DNA from: Nymphaea colorata
Taxonomy: Eukaryota > Streptophyta > Magnoliopsida > Nymphaeales > Nymphaeaceae
NCBI RefSeq assembly: GCF_008831285.2
Contig: NW_022204874.1
Span: 1-22,800 of the forward strand
Direction: 5' to 3'
DNA length: 22,800 nucleotides
Positions 9,693 through 19,671 of the stretch are shown one piece after another (positions within the stretch are counted from its first letter, which is position 1; every line of letters begins with the position of its first letter). The position numbers and the translations under genes were made by a program. Below the pieces are notes generated by a model, which ran no database searches, was not told the DNA's origin, and worked only from the letters and a program-made list of their open reading frames with translations.

Positions 9693-9827
9693 TCGATACC
9701 CATATCAATCTCACCAGCACAATATTATCATACATAATTATTTCAAAACACCCTCCGCCAGCCAGAGAAGAGGGAGAAGAGGAGAGAATGGGCGTGGGAC
9801 TCAACAGAGCTCATATTTAAATTGCTA

Positions 9828-11130
9828 ATGATATAAGCATCGCTGGAAGTGAAGCCGAGGGGCGTCGAGCAGCCGGCTGAAATTTCGCAAGGCGGGTCCT
9901 TCTGCGGCTGGAGCGGGAGGTGGTTGCGCTGGAGGCGTAGGCGAGCAACCTGCTGGAGCAGGAGGCCAAGGAGAGGTAAATCAGCGAATAAATCGAGACG
10001 CTGCAGGGCGAGTCCCAGGACGCCTACGAGACTCTCCGCAAGATGGCTCACTAGTACAGCCAGAAGTACAGCATCCTCAACAGCAAACTCGACAACAGGA
10101 TCGAGGACATCCGCGACGAACGCGACCGCCTCGAGTCCAATGTCTACTACACCCAACACCAGAACCAACTCTTCGACCAGGACTGCAAGCGCAAAGTAGA
10201 GGAGAGGGGAAAACTCAGGGAGGAGATATAAACTTACACCCTCAAGAGGAACGACTAGCCTCGCTTCTGGTGCAGGAGAGCAACGAGCTGGCCAGGCTAG
10301 TGAAGGCGAACAAGCTGATCGAGGAGAGCATCAAGAGCACCAGGTAGGAGTACGAGCTCTACCAGGAGGAGATATTCGAGGTGGACGTGAAGGGGGAAAA
10401 CCTGAAGAAGTACGGGTTCGAAGTGGTCCCGCAGAAGATACTGGGCCTGCTGGAGGTTAAGGACGCCATGCTCAGGTAGATCGACGAGCTCGAACAGCAA
10501 AAGAAGGACAAGGCAAGGCAATGAGCAAGCTGGTGAAAGTCTAGCTAGTCGAGCGCGTTAAAGAGGAGCTGTAGCAGGAGAAGGCGAAGAAGAACGATCT
10601 GGAAAAACTGCTTGCCTCCAACATCGCCTCAAGGAGGAGAACGAGAAGCTCAACCAAATCAAGTACGCATTTTAATGGAACCCCAACCTCGAGATCAAGC
10701 AGTTGGAGCTTAACCTGCAGGAGGAAGAGAAGAGGATCGCCGCCATCGAGAAGGAGGTCAGTCTCATTAAGCGCAGGGCGGCCGAAGTCACCCAAAAAAT
10801 CAAATAGTACTCGGAGCTTACCGAAAATGTAGAAATAGCCACTATTCCCCCTGTCACACACTAGGCGGAATCTCCTAAGAAGAGCAGGGAAAAGCCACCC
10901 AAAAAGGAAAAGAGCAAGAAGCCAGCAAGGAGGGCCCTCTTCGACGAAATAAACAACGATCTGGAGTCCATCAATGCCAAGAAGGAGGCCCTCCCTAGCC
11001 CAGCAACATCATCAGCATCAGCGACACCGTCTATAAGGTCAAGAAATCCTCCCAAAAACTAGGAGTCTTTATTATGTGGGCGATCCTAATCGGTTGCGTC
11101 TACTGGTTCCAAAAAGCGCAGAAAAAGTGA
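9828..11130 (+). CDS. Tail-anchored coiled-coil protein
   Basis: About 435 residues, almost entirely predicted coiled coil (ERE and LEQEAKERE-type heptads from residue 30 to about 330), then a Lys/Pro/Ser linker and one C-terminal hydrophobic helix GVFIMWAILIGCVYWF followed by QKAQKK. This is the layout of a tail-anchored membrane protein with a cytosolic coiled-coil rod, such as golgin- or tether-like proteins. Many TAG and TAA codons fall at heptad positions typical of Glu. Five -1 breaks are needed (near 9890, 10258, 10515, 10630 and 11003). The start, ATG 9828, is the first in the leading frame; the stop is TGA 11128-11130. The family is not recognised. Confidence 0.6.
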
Positions 11131-11228
11131 TGTTGGTTCAATTTTAATGCACCAGGGCGGCCTGTGCTGGCGTATCCTGGGTGGTTTGGTTTCTCCCTGG
11201 GTGGGCGTTGGATGATAATTATATTGAG

Positions 11229-14200
11229 ATGAAAAATTTGCGAATCGCCAAGAAGAATCCATCGAAAATCCTCAAGATAATCGACATGCAGCCGGCCACC
11301 TACCGATACGTCTCATCTAACGACCCATCTCTTTAACCTTGAGGGCCAATCCCATCGAAAGCTCCCACTCCAAGGAGCACAAACACATCGAAACGCAGAG
11401 GGAAAGCTCACTAAGGCATTCCCCCTCGCGCTCGCAGAGAGTCATCGAGCTCAAAGCTTCCTCAAAAAACAAAAAGATACGCAACAGGAGCCTCGGAAGC
11501 TCCCACGAAGCCATCAAAAACCAACAGGACAGCAACACCCTCCTCAGATTCCGCAACAGCCACGAGCTGAGGCTCAAGCAGGAGCATAGTCCCTACGTCC
11601 GGCGGACCAAGCTGAGGGACAGCGAAAAAATATTGAATTTTCATTCAGTTAGTCTCAACGAAAAGGTAAAGAGGTAGGAAAGGGCCTCCAAGGATAAGGA
11701 AAGCATCAAAAATCCCCCCAAGAAGAGAAGCAGCCACTTACGGTTCTAGCATATCGAGGATATCGACAGCGAAAGCAAGCGATTTCGGACAGCCTGGACA
11801 ACGCTAAGCGACTGCTGGGGCAAGGCGAATACAGGAAGTCTTTGCTGCTGGTGCGAAACATCCTGCAGAGCAGTCCCAACCACCTCTAGTCGCTGTATCT
11901 GTCGGCTGTGAACTGGTACCACCTGGAGGACAGGGTGAAGGCCCTCCTCTTCCTCGAGCAAATCTTCATCCTCGACTCCTCCTACTCTCCATAGTGCTAC
12001 AAGATGGCTGCTGTCTGCTACTCCAAGTCCCTCTAGTACAGTCGCAGCTGGCTTGCGTAACATTTTGCGATTTAGCTTGCAATTGCCACAAGCACTTCCC
12101 CAGAGAAGCCGAAAGCTACGACCTTTAGGGAAAGATCTTGGGAAAGATCCACAAGTGGGAAGAGGCAGCAAAGGCTTACCAGCACGGTTACGAGCTATCG
12201 AAAAATCCTTCTTTCCTGATGAACAAGGCAACTTGCCACTAGCAGCTGAACCAGATCACTCAAGCTCTTTAGTGCTTCGAGAGACTGGTGGAGGTGAAGA
12301 TGTTCAATTTCAGCATAGCCAATAGGAAGATGAGCTGCACCTCAAAATGCACCAGTTCGAATAGGCAATCTAAATCTACGAAATGGTCACCAAAACCAAC
12401 GAAAGTTCATAGAAGCAAAAGGACAGTGAGGAATTCTACTACATGGCTTCATATGCTTACTACAGATTGCACAGGTTTTCAGCTGCTTTGGCGACGATCG
12501 ACGAGGGAATCCACTGCTGCACGAACGCTGGCCGTTTTAACAGACTTTTGCTGATGATCCGCATTCACGAAAGGGACATATACGAGGCCTTTCACCTGGT
12601 CACCCGCATAAAGCCATAGCCCTAGCTCAAAGTCATCATGAAGTTCGTGGAGGGCATCATCGAGCTCATGCGCAGGAACTACATGGAGGGCATTGAAAGC
12701 TTGCTCACCATCCAGCACGAGCTCGGCTTTATGCTTTAGTTCTCGGGAGAGGAAAACCGGGAGAAAGCAGAGAGGGGGAAGAGGTGGCCGACTAGTTCCT
12801 CAACTAGATCCGCAAGATCTTCCTGATGTTCCTCAGCTACGGCTACTACAACATCTCCGAGTTCAAGATGTGCAGGAAGCTGCTGCGGATCCAGACTCTG
12901 CTGGGGGTTCCCGAATACTTCCAGCTGGGGTTCTCCTACAACGTGGAGATGTGCGAGGGCATCATCCTGCACTGCGATAAGGATTTCCTGAGGGCGGAAG
13001 GCCACTTCCAGAAGGCCTCCACCATCTACGACAACAAGCTGGAGCCGCCCTTCAGCATCGCCCTCAACTGCCTCCAGATCATGGTCAGTTCCCCTCCACA
13101 GAAGAGAAGAATCGCATGGCTGCCCGCGCTGGTGAATACTTCCGCAACTGCAGAAAATCGTCGGCAAGGCAGGGACTAATACTGCAGCGGGAGTCTACTA
13201 TTTCTCCAGCTGCTCCACGGGTATATGGAGGAATGGCGTGAGGCCCTGGACTGCATAGACGAAAGCATCGACCGTTCCGAGGACCACTACTGGCGTTACT
13301 TCTACGTGCGGGGGTTGCTGCTGTCCTGCATCCACAGTTTCCGAGAGGCGATCAACGACCTGAGTCTGGCGGTGGCGTTGTCGGGGACGACGCGTCCGTA
13401 GTGCTACTGTTGCGGAGCAAGTGCTGCAAATCGAGGGCAGGGGAACGAGGCGTTCAAGGACCTGCAGGAGTACATATGTAAGTCTTCCTATAATATAGCT
13501 AGCTCTCAAACCGGACGATCCTGAAGTGCACAAGTATGCTGGACAGCTGCTCTTCGAAAACGGGGCCTTCGAAGACGCCCTCGTCGCCTTCTCCCACCAG
13601 CCCATCCCTGCCCTCGCCGAAAACTACGACATCTTCTCACGCAGGGCAAGAGCCTCTTCCTGCTCGGGAAGTTCCAATAGGCCTTTGCTGTCATCAAATC
13701 GGCACAGGAATTGAAGTACTGCTAAGAAGTGGAGCTGGATCTGAAGGTAATTGAGATGCTGAACGTGATATCGGAGAGCTGAGGCCGTACGGTTAGATAG
13801 AGAAGAACTGGAGGGGATTTTCGCTAGATACCCCAAACTAGGCAAGATCTTCAAGATGAGTGATTTCCACATCCTGAAGGCAGTCTGCAACGTCTTCTCC
13901 TCCTCCTACGAGGCCGCCATCAGCCAGTTCCTGCTGGCAGTCCAGGAGAAGACGCAGGAGCTCTGCCACTCCGAGGACGAGGACGAGTCGGGCATCTTCG
14001 AGAACAAGAAGGACTGAGCGTCTTCACCAACCAGATGCGATACAACGTGGTGCTGTGCAGAGTGGCGATGGGGCAGATGGAGGAAGCGGTCGCCCTCTAC
14101 AAGCAGATCAGCGTGGACTTCGACCAACCGCACTACGGAGACTACGTCAGCTTCAAGAAGTTTCTCAGCAGGGAAATCGAACTCTACAAGAAGGATGAGG

Positions 14201-14628
14201 TTTTCCCCAGCAGGAACAAGCTCTCCAACTTCCTCGACAAGCTCACCCTCTAGTTTTAGTCCAAAAACGGCCAGTAGAAGTTTACACTCCAGCTGAAGCT
14301 GTGCATTCCGTTTCCTAAGGTGGAGCCGCCCGAGATCTTCCCCTGCTTCGACAAGAGCCTGCTGGTGAGGCTGAGCGTGCTCAACGTGGAGCGCAAGCCT
14401 GAAGCGCCGTGGGTGCTGCGCGAAAATAACTCGATCAAGTTCACCGACAAGATGGAGACCTATTCTCGGTTCGAGCTGGAGGACTCCGAGAACGAATCGT
14501 CCAGCACCTACCAGATGATATCGATCGACCAGTCCCACATCGACGCCTCCCAGCGGTCCAGGAGGCTCAAGACCAGCGAGTTCAAGCAGGCAGAGGAGGG
14601 AGGAAGACTGTCAAGAATGGAACATTGA
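11229..14628 (+). CDS. Large tetratricopeptide-repeat protein
   Basis: About 1,100 residues. The first 180 are basic and Ser-rich. From about 11780 onward the protein is built of TPR-like helix pairs, for example LLGQGEYRKSLLLVRNIL, LYLSAVNWYHLEDRVKALLFLEQIF, WEEAAKAYQHGYELSKNPSFL, WREALDCIDESIDRSEDHYW, LLFENGAFEDALVAFSHQP and MGQMEEAVALYKQI. The C-terminal region (about 14250-14628) is not TPR. TPR arrays are protein-binding scaffolds found in the anaphase-promoting complex, intraflagellar transport and others; I cannot choose between them. A 25-nt GTAAGT intron (13478-13502) is likely. About fourteen frame breaks remain, nearly all -1 with at least one net +1 near 13780. The start ATG 11229 and stop TGA 14626-14628 are consistent with one gene. 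Confidence 0.65.
13478..13502 (+). other. 25-nt intron in TPR gene
   Basis: Starts with canonical GTAAGT and ends AGCTAG. Removal gives EYISLKPDDPEVHKYAG in frame. Confidence 0.65.
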
Positions 14629-14735
14629 TCTTTTCCCCATTCAATCTCACAAACCAACAGGGTATAAGCGAATCCCTCTCTTCTGCTAGTGTGTTGCAAT
14701 TGAATGGGGTGATGATGCAAAACGATGATTATGGA

Positions 14736-14972
14736 TCACTCTTCTGCGTCGTCGCGGATGTTGCTCATGAGGCTCTGGTAGAGGAGGTCGTTGGTGTATG
14801 GCGACTGGTTGTTGGAGTTGCGTTCGATGTCCATCTGGTTCCTCAGTTCCTGCAGCCTGCCCTTGAGCGGGTTGTTGGGCGTGAACTGACCGCTGTTCCT
14901 GTTGGTGGGCTGGATGTCCTGCATGTCCTCTTCCGCCTTTATTTGAATCACCGTCGGCTTCCTGAAGATCAT
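14736..14972 (-). CDS. CDC26/APC12-like anaphase-promoting complex subunit
   Basis: A 78-residue protein opening MIFRKPTVIQIK. CDC26 (APC12) proteins begin MLRRKPT followed by an alternating LxLK or IxLK stretch; that N-terminal segment is what inserts into the TPR groove of CDC16/APC6 and stabilises it. The remainder is polar and Asn/Gln-rich, as in the family, and the length (78 against roughly 85 in human) agrees. The frame is unbroken, with no intron and no TAA or TAG codon. The stop is TGA 14736-14738. The gene is convergent with the TPR gene, 107 bp away, and tandem with the HSF gene. The evidence rests on the short N-terminal motif, so other small proteins are possible. Confidence 0.55.
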   Translation of the reverse strand: MIFRKPTVIQIKAEEDMQDIQPTNRNSGQFTPNNPLKGRLQELRNQMDIERNSNNQSPYTNDLLYQSLMSNIRDDAEE

Positions 14973-15028
14973 AATTTAAATATGTATAGAGCCAATCCTT
15001 CCAATAGCACAAGTAAATACAATAGAGA

Positions 15029-15719
15029 TCAGTGGGCGATTTGTTGAGGCTATAGGTGGTCCTTTTTGTTGAGGAGGATGTTGCCGACGTAGCTGCGATT
15101 GAAGTATTACATCCAATTCCACACAAAGTACTGATGGCCTGGGATAACCACAAAGCTACTCTCGCCAGACTGCTCCTTCCAGGCCTCGCCGCCGTCGCTC
15201 CTCCCCATATTTCCAGGGATGAAAATGTTGCTTCTATTTTACGTTAAGGGATTATAAATTGTAAAAGCACTGCCCGCCAGTTTTTACGCACCGGCGTGCC
15301 CACACGGCTCCTCCTCTTTGAGGTGTCTCTGCCCCAACGCCTCGCCCTTCTCGTTACTCTCGGTTATCTTGGGTTTGCTGGCCTTGCAGGAAGTTATTTC
15401 GGAGAGCCTATGTGGGGAAGACTGTACCTGTTGCCGGCCTGGAGGAGGGGATGGGTGAAGCGTTGCTTTTCGGGTGATTTGAGCTTCTTGAAGCCGTAGA
15501 GGTTGAGCTGGCGGACGAAGCTTTCGAACTTCTGGTGTCTGAAGTAGAAAGGAAGGATTTCCTTCTACATTTGGTGGGAGTCGAGGACCTCTATGACCGT
15601 ATTTCGGTCCGACCAGCTGATGATTCGCTGGTAGGAGGGGTTCTGCATCCAGAAAGATCTACCTACAGCAAGTATTCCAGTTTCCCCACGAAGTTTTTGG
15701 ATTTTACCTATGCATTCAT
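15029..15719 (-). CDS. HSF-type DNA-binding transcription factor
   Basis: A 216-residue protein with a heat-shock-factor winged-helix domain near its N-terminus (residues about 9-85): NFVGKLEYLLENPSYQ, IISWSD, EILPFYFRHQKFES and the recognition-helix signature FVRQLNLYGFKKL. HSF proteins bind inverted nGAAn elements in heat-shock promoters. Two 20-nt introns (15643-15662 and 15408-15427) give a single uninterrupted frame of 217 codons to TGA 15029-15031. No heptad-repeat trimerisation region is obvious after the domain. The C-terminal half is polar and ends KKDHLEPQQIAH, so it is shorter than typical HSF1 and may be a divergent member. ATG 15719 follows a TTATAAT element. Confidence 0.88.
15408..15427 (-). 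other. 20-nt intron in HSF gene
   Basis: Coding strand starts GTACAGTC and ends ACATAG. It follows LLQAGN and keeps the frame open to the TGA. Confidence 0.8.
15643..15662 (-). other. 20-nt intron in HSF gene
   Basis: Coding strand starts GTAGATC and ends ATGCAG. Removal joins LEYLLE to NPSYQRIISWSD, the HSF domain spacing. Confidence 0.88.
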
Positions 15720-15732
15720 TTTCGAAAATTCG

Positions 15733-15740
15733 ATTATAAG
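15733..15740 (-). promoter_or_regulatory. TTATAAT element before HSF gene
   Basis: CTTATAAT on the minus strand, 13 nt upstream of the ATG at 15719. Confidence 0.45.
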
Positions 15741-15801
15741 CCACCCCGAATCGGAAAGCTAAAAATATTCGATTCGGAAGCAGACAGGAAGGCGGGTAAA
15801 A

Positions 15802-16185
15802 ATGGTCGGCAAAGTTGACTCTCCACTTTAGTGCGTGTGGAGGCGACGGCGACAGTTCCAGTGCGAGGAGAGAATTGGTAATGGAAGAATGGCTATGAAG
15901 GAGCAAAATATTGAGAATGCAATTTAGGTCAACAAAAGCGGGAAGGAGGGCGGTTTCGGCAAAGAGGGCGGTGGGAAAGGGGGAAAAAGATAGCGTTTCG
16001 CGAAACGGACAGATGGACAAAACTTGCGGATAATTATTCGAAAGTCAAGTTGGGAGGTGTTTGAAAGACTGTTCTTCCTGCTCGTGGCAGCCGCCAAGAC
16101 AGCGGGAGACGCATACTCCCTTTAACTACATAGGCGCCGGTGGGATGATAATAAAGACAATATCACTTGGCGCCATCATTGTTGA
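15802..16185 (+). CDS. Doubtful 127-codon ORF
   Basis: With TAR read as Glu there is an open frame from ATG 15802 to TGA 16183-16185. It lies in the 443-bp gap between the HSF start and the end of the next minus-strand gene. The predicted protein is basic, with Gly/Lys-rich (KEGGFGKEGGGKGGK) and mixed segments (SSWEVFERLFFLLVAAAKTAGDAY). Its 3' end overlaps the opposing gene by 23 bp. I do not recognise it, and with only TGA as a stop a frame of this length can occur by chance. It may be non-coding promoter DNA. Confidence 0.3.
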
Positions 16186-17134
16186 GACCGTTTAGTGGCT
16201 TAAAACCAGGACTGCACGCATGGCTCTATCTCTTTCCCTCTCTTGCCTCCATCTCCCTGACAGTTGTGCTGACATTTTCAATATTATCTGAGAGAATATC
16301 GTAGATTTCCACTACTTTTCCGAGCAGTTGGTCGGCCTTCTCCCCTATCTTTTTGCTGCGGTGTGCGCTCAGGATCTCAATCATGGCGTTGTCGATCAGC
16401 TTGGAACACTTCTCGTAGTTTTCCTTGTATGCGATGTTCCGCTCGGCCAGCGAGTGGCCGTTCTACTCCTCGGAGTTGCGCTGGCTGGCGAGCTTGCGGT
16501 TGGCAGCAGGAGTGGAGAAGAGGTCCTGCTCATAGAGCTTGAACTAGAGCGAGTTGTCCTAGAGGATGCGTTTCTTGTCGAGCGCTCCCAGCACGCCTTC
16601 GCTCTGAGCCTTGCTCAGGATGACGTTTGGCTTGGCGAATCCCTTGGCTTTCTCCTCCCTCAGACGCATTATCTGCTCCATTTACTCCTATTTGGGGAAG
16701 TCCTCTCCCATCTACTGCTGACTGCGTGCCGAAGAGGAGTCATCTTCAACCTGTGCCAATGCCAAACTGGGCAGAAAGTGGGAGTTATCATGCGAGCGGA
16801 TGACTATTTTGGCAGTTTCGCCGCCTTTTCCTCTTTTGTGGATGGTTTTGAGTCCGAAGCGGTGCAGCTGCGATTATAGCTGCTGGAAAGTACAGCCGTA
16901 TACTTCGGATGCGATTGCGTCGAGTGATTATAAGGCCTCCTTTGGCTTAGGCAGGGTTATCTTGGAACAACGGGCCAAGTGCCTCACCTGCAGAGCAGTG
17001 GACTCAGCAGCCAGCGATAGAAAGTGGTGGAATTGCTGCAGGAAGCGAGCAGCTTATGGGGAGGCCGGCTCTCCCTCCTTCTGCCGACCTGGAACGCCGC
17101 CCTCTCCAATTATACTTTGAATATTTTTATCCAT
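16163..17134 (-). CDS. Unrecognised 323-residue protein
   Basis: A perfectly open frame of 324 codons from ATG 17134 to TGA 16163-16165, intronless. Many in-frame TAA and TAG codons occur at acidic positions, for example in FPKEEEMEQIMRLREEK, which is strong evidence of coding under the Glu code. It starts MDKNIQSIIGEGGVPG. A helical segment follows (ARFLQQFHHFLSLAAESTALQVRHLARC), then a basic stretch GLKTIHKRGKGG. The C-terminal third is helical and coiled-coil-like (ENYEKCSKLIDNAMIEIL, EKADQLLGKVVEIYDIL). No family is recognised. It is divergent from MCM7 across a 186-bp shared promoter. Confidence 0.8.
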
Positions 17135-17320
17135 TTGATTAATTTATTATGACGGAGAGGAGGTTCGTGTTATTGTTGGCATGTTTTGTTGGGTGGGTGA
17201 GGGTGTGGTTGTATGTGGGCAATATTGGTCAAGGTTTATAAATTTGGACAGAGTTGATTAATTGGCTAGCGGCGTTTATGCGCTCATCCAGCCTTATAAT
17301 ATAGTTTTTAATTTGGCAAG
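17135..17320. promoter_or_regulatory. Bidirectional promoter region, MCM7 and 323-residue gene
   Basis: This 186-bp gap between divergent starts is T/G-rich in the middle and has the TTATAAT element on the MCM7 side (17293-17300). On the other side ATAATAAATTAATCAA immediately precedes the ATG at 17134. Confidence 0.5.
17293..17300 (+). promoter_or_regulatory. TTATAAT element before MCM7
   Basis: CTTATAAT ends 20 nt upstream of the ATG at 17321. Confidence 0.5.
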
Positions 17321-19614
17321 ATGAAAACAAAATCTGCAAAGCGAATCTCCTACGAAGAACAACGCAACAAGTGCAGGGACTTCCTCCTCGGCTTCGAGGA
17401 GTACGATACTGGGTTGATCCACGACCGTTACGGGCGAAAGCGTTACCTCATTCGACTGGTATGGCCGCTTCAATTCAGCAAGAAATCGCGGACGGTGACA
17501 TCCGTTGTCTGGAAATCGCCTACGAGGACGTGGACTTCTTCTTCCACAAGGAGGACGACCGCCAGATCGTGGAGGGCTGAGGACGAACACCAAGAGATAC
17601 ATCGAGATCTTCACCGAACTGGCAGAGCAGCTCATGCCCAAACGCATCAAGGACACCCCCGAAGATGAGGTAATTCCGACCGCTATTCAGAAGATCCGCA
17701 ACAGGTTCGAGAACATTCTCAAGGAGCAGAGGCGGGACAACCTCGAGCTGCAGCAGAACAACACAATCCTGGAGGAATCCGAGGCCATTCCGCTCTCGAC
17801 GCACAAGAACTACGACGTGGCGATCGTGTACGGTCCCAACTCGAAGGTGAAGCCCAAGGCCATCAGCGACCTCAACGCCGAGGAGATCGGCGCCCTGGTG
17901 ATGCTAAAGTGCATCGTGGTGAGGGCCAGCGAAATCAAGCCGGAAATCGCCGTCGCCACCTACGCCTGCGACATCTGCGGGTGCGAGAACTACCTGGAAG
18001 TCTTCGACAACAACTTCAGACCCCTCGACAAGTGCATGTCCAAGAAGTGCATCGAAAACAGAGTCAACGGAAAACTCACCTTCCTGCCTGGCCACTCCAA
18101 GTTCCGCTCCTACCAGGAACTCAAAATCCAAGAGACTCCCGACCAGCTGCGCGACGGTCGCATTCCCCGAACCTTTTCCCTCGCCCTCAAGGAGTCCTGC
18201 GCCAAGCAGGCAGCTCCAGGCGACATCATCCTCGTCCAGGGAATCCTTCTTCCGCAGCGGAAGCTGGGAGCAGCATCAGCATGAGCTGGCGTTCGAGTGC
18301 CACCTGGAGGCGCTGAAGATCATCCGGGAGAAGAAGAAGTACGTTGAGATGAGCATCACCGAGAGCCAGCTGAACGAGGTGCGGGGCATCCGCGCCAGTC
18401 TCGACGAGGACACGCTCTTCACGCGCATGGCCAGCTCGATCGCCCCCGAGATCTTCGGCATGGAGCTGGTCAAGAAGGCGCTCCTGCTGCTGATGGCCGG
18501 CGGAGTCACCAAGGAGACCCACGACAACCTCAAGATCAGGGGCGAAATCAACATCGCCCTCATCGGCGACCCCGGAATCGCCAAGTCGCAGCTCCTCAAG
18601 CACATCTCCTTCCTCGCTCCAAGGGCAGTTTACACCACTGGAAAGGGAAGCTCAGGAGTGGGCCTGACTGCAGCGATAGTGAGCGACCCTTACACGAAGG
18701 AGCTTTCGCTGGAGGCGGGCGCCTTGGTGCTTGCGGACATGGGGATCTGCTGCATCGACGAGTTCGACAAGATGGAGGAGTACGACCGGACGGCCATCCA
18801 CGAGGTGATGGAGCAGCAGACGGTCTCCATCGCAAGGCCGGCATCACCACCACCCTCAACGCCCGCACCTCCATCCTCGCCGCCGCCAACCCGCTCTACG
18901 GCCGCTACAACAGGCACGAGACAGTCCACAAGAACATCAACCTGCCCGCCGCCCTGCTCTCCCGCTTCGACCTCATCTTCATCCTGCTCGACGAGTCCAA
19001 GCAGGACAGGGACCTGGCGATGGCGAGGCACATCGGCATGGTCCACAAGCTGAGGAAGTCGACCGACGATTCCTAGAACCTGTTCCGTCCTGAGTTCCTG
19101 AGGACCTACATCGCCCTCTCGAAGAGCTACAACCCCACCATTTCCCCCGAGCTGCACCAGCTGCTGATCAACAAGTACATCGAGATGCGGAAGGACCAGC
19201 AGTCCATCAAGCACAAGGGGGACAAGTACACCACCACCAGGAGCCTGCTCGCCCTCATACGGCTTTGCCAGGCAAGAGTAACCTTCATATTATATAGGCA
19301 AGACTGAGATTTTCAACGAGGTGAGCAAGTGGGACGTAACAGAGTGCCTGTAGATCCTGGAGGAGAGCCAGAAGAACTTAGGGATTGAGGAGGAGGAGCG
19401 CAAGCCCAAGCACGACTACGTTTCCAGCATCTTCTAGATGATCCGGGACCTGTGCAAGTACGCTTCGGAGCTGAGCATCGACATGGACGCCCTGAAGAAG
19501 CGGGTGCTGAGCAGGGGCTACTCCGAGGAGCAGCTGAACGAGACCATCGACAACTACCTCAAGCTCAACCTGCTGATGTGCGAAAACCACGTCATCACCC
19601 TCATCGACGGCTGA
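17321..19614 (+). CDS. MCM7: DNA replication licensing factor MCM7
   Basis: Subunit of the MCM2-7 replicative helicase, about 752 residues. Features in order are an N-terminal domain with [11 protein letters not shown], a zinc-binding region (CDICGCENY, then CMSKKC) and the MCM7-typical [17 protein letters not shown]...GRIPR. The AAA+ core follows with Walker [13 protein letters not shown], Walker [22 protein letters not shown] and the arginine-finger motif LLSRFDLIF. The C-terminal winged helix ends [17 protein letters not shown] and the IPR segment favour MCM7 over its paralogues. Two 20-nt introns are clear (17459-17478 and 19278-19297). Frame breaks remain near 17571-17580, 18253-18270 (net +1, or two losses), 18831-18839 and 19311-19316. 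In-frame TAG codons encode Glu. The stop is TGA 19612-19614. Confidence 0.95.
17459..17478 (+). other. 20-nt intron in MCM7
   Basis: Starts GTATGGC and ends ATTCAG, phase 0; joins RYLIRL to [13 protein letters not shown]. Confidence 0.88.
19278..19297 (+). other. 20-nt intron in MCM7
   Basis: Starts GTAACC and ends TATATAG, phase 0; joins RLCQAR to ARLRFS, matching the MCM C-terminal helix. Confidence 0.88.
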
Positions 19615-19671
19615 TCATCTCATTTTCATCATCCCACACTATCATCAATGCATCACCACAAACTATCACCC

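Noticed and set aside
15565-16020. Minus-strand frame extending the HSF gene upstream without the 20-nt intron
   Set aside because: The intron at 15643-15662 gives the exact HSF domain spacing from ATG 15719; the longer reading has a non-HSF, low-quality N-terminus.
16328-16879. Long plus-strand open frame of 183 codons
   Set aside because: It is the antisense shadow of the clean 323-residue minus-strand gene; the same applies to many antisense frames opposite the MCM7, TPR and coiled-coil genes.
4000-19320. Programmed -1 ribosomal frameshifting as an explanation of the frame breaks
   Set aside because: Sites share no slippery heptamer or downstream structure, several genes would need many events in series, and a few breaks go the other way.
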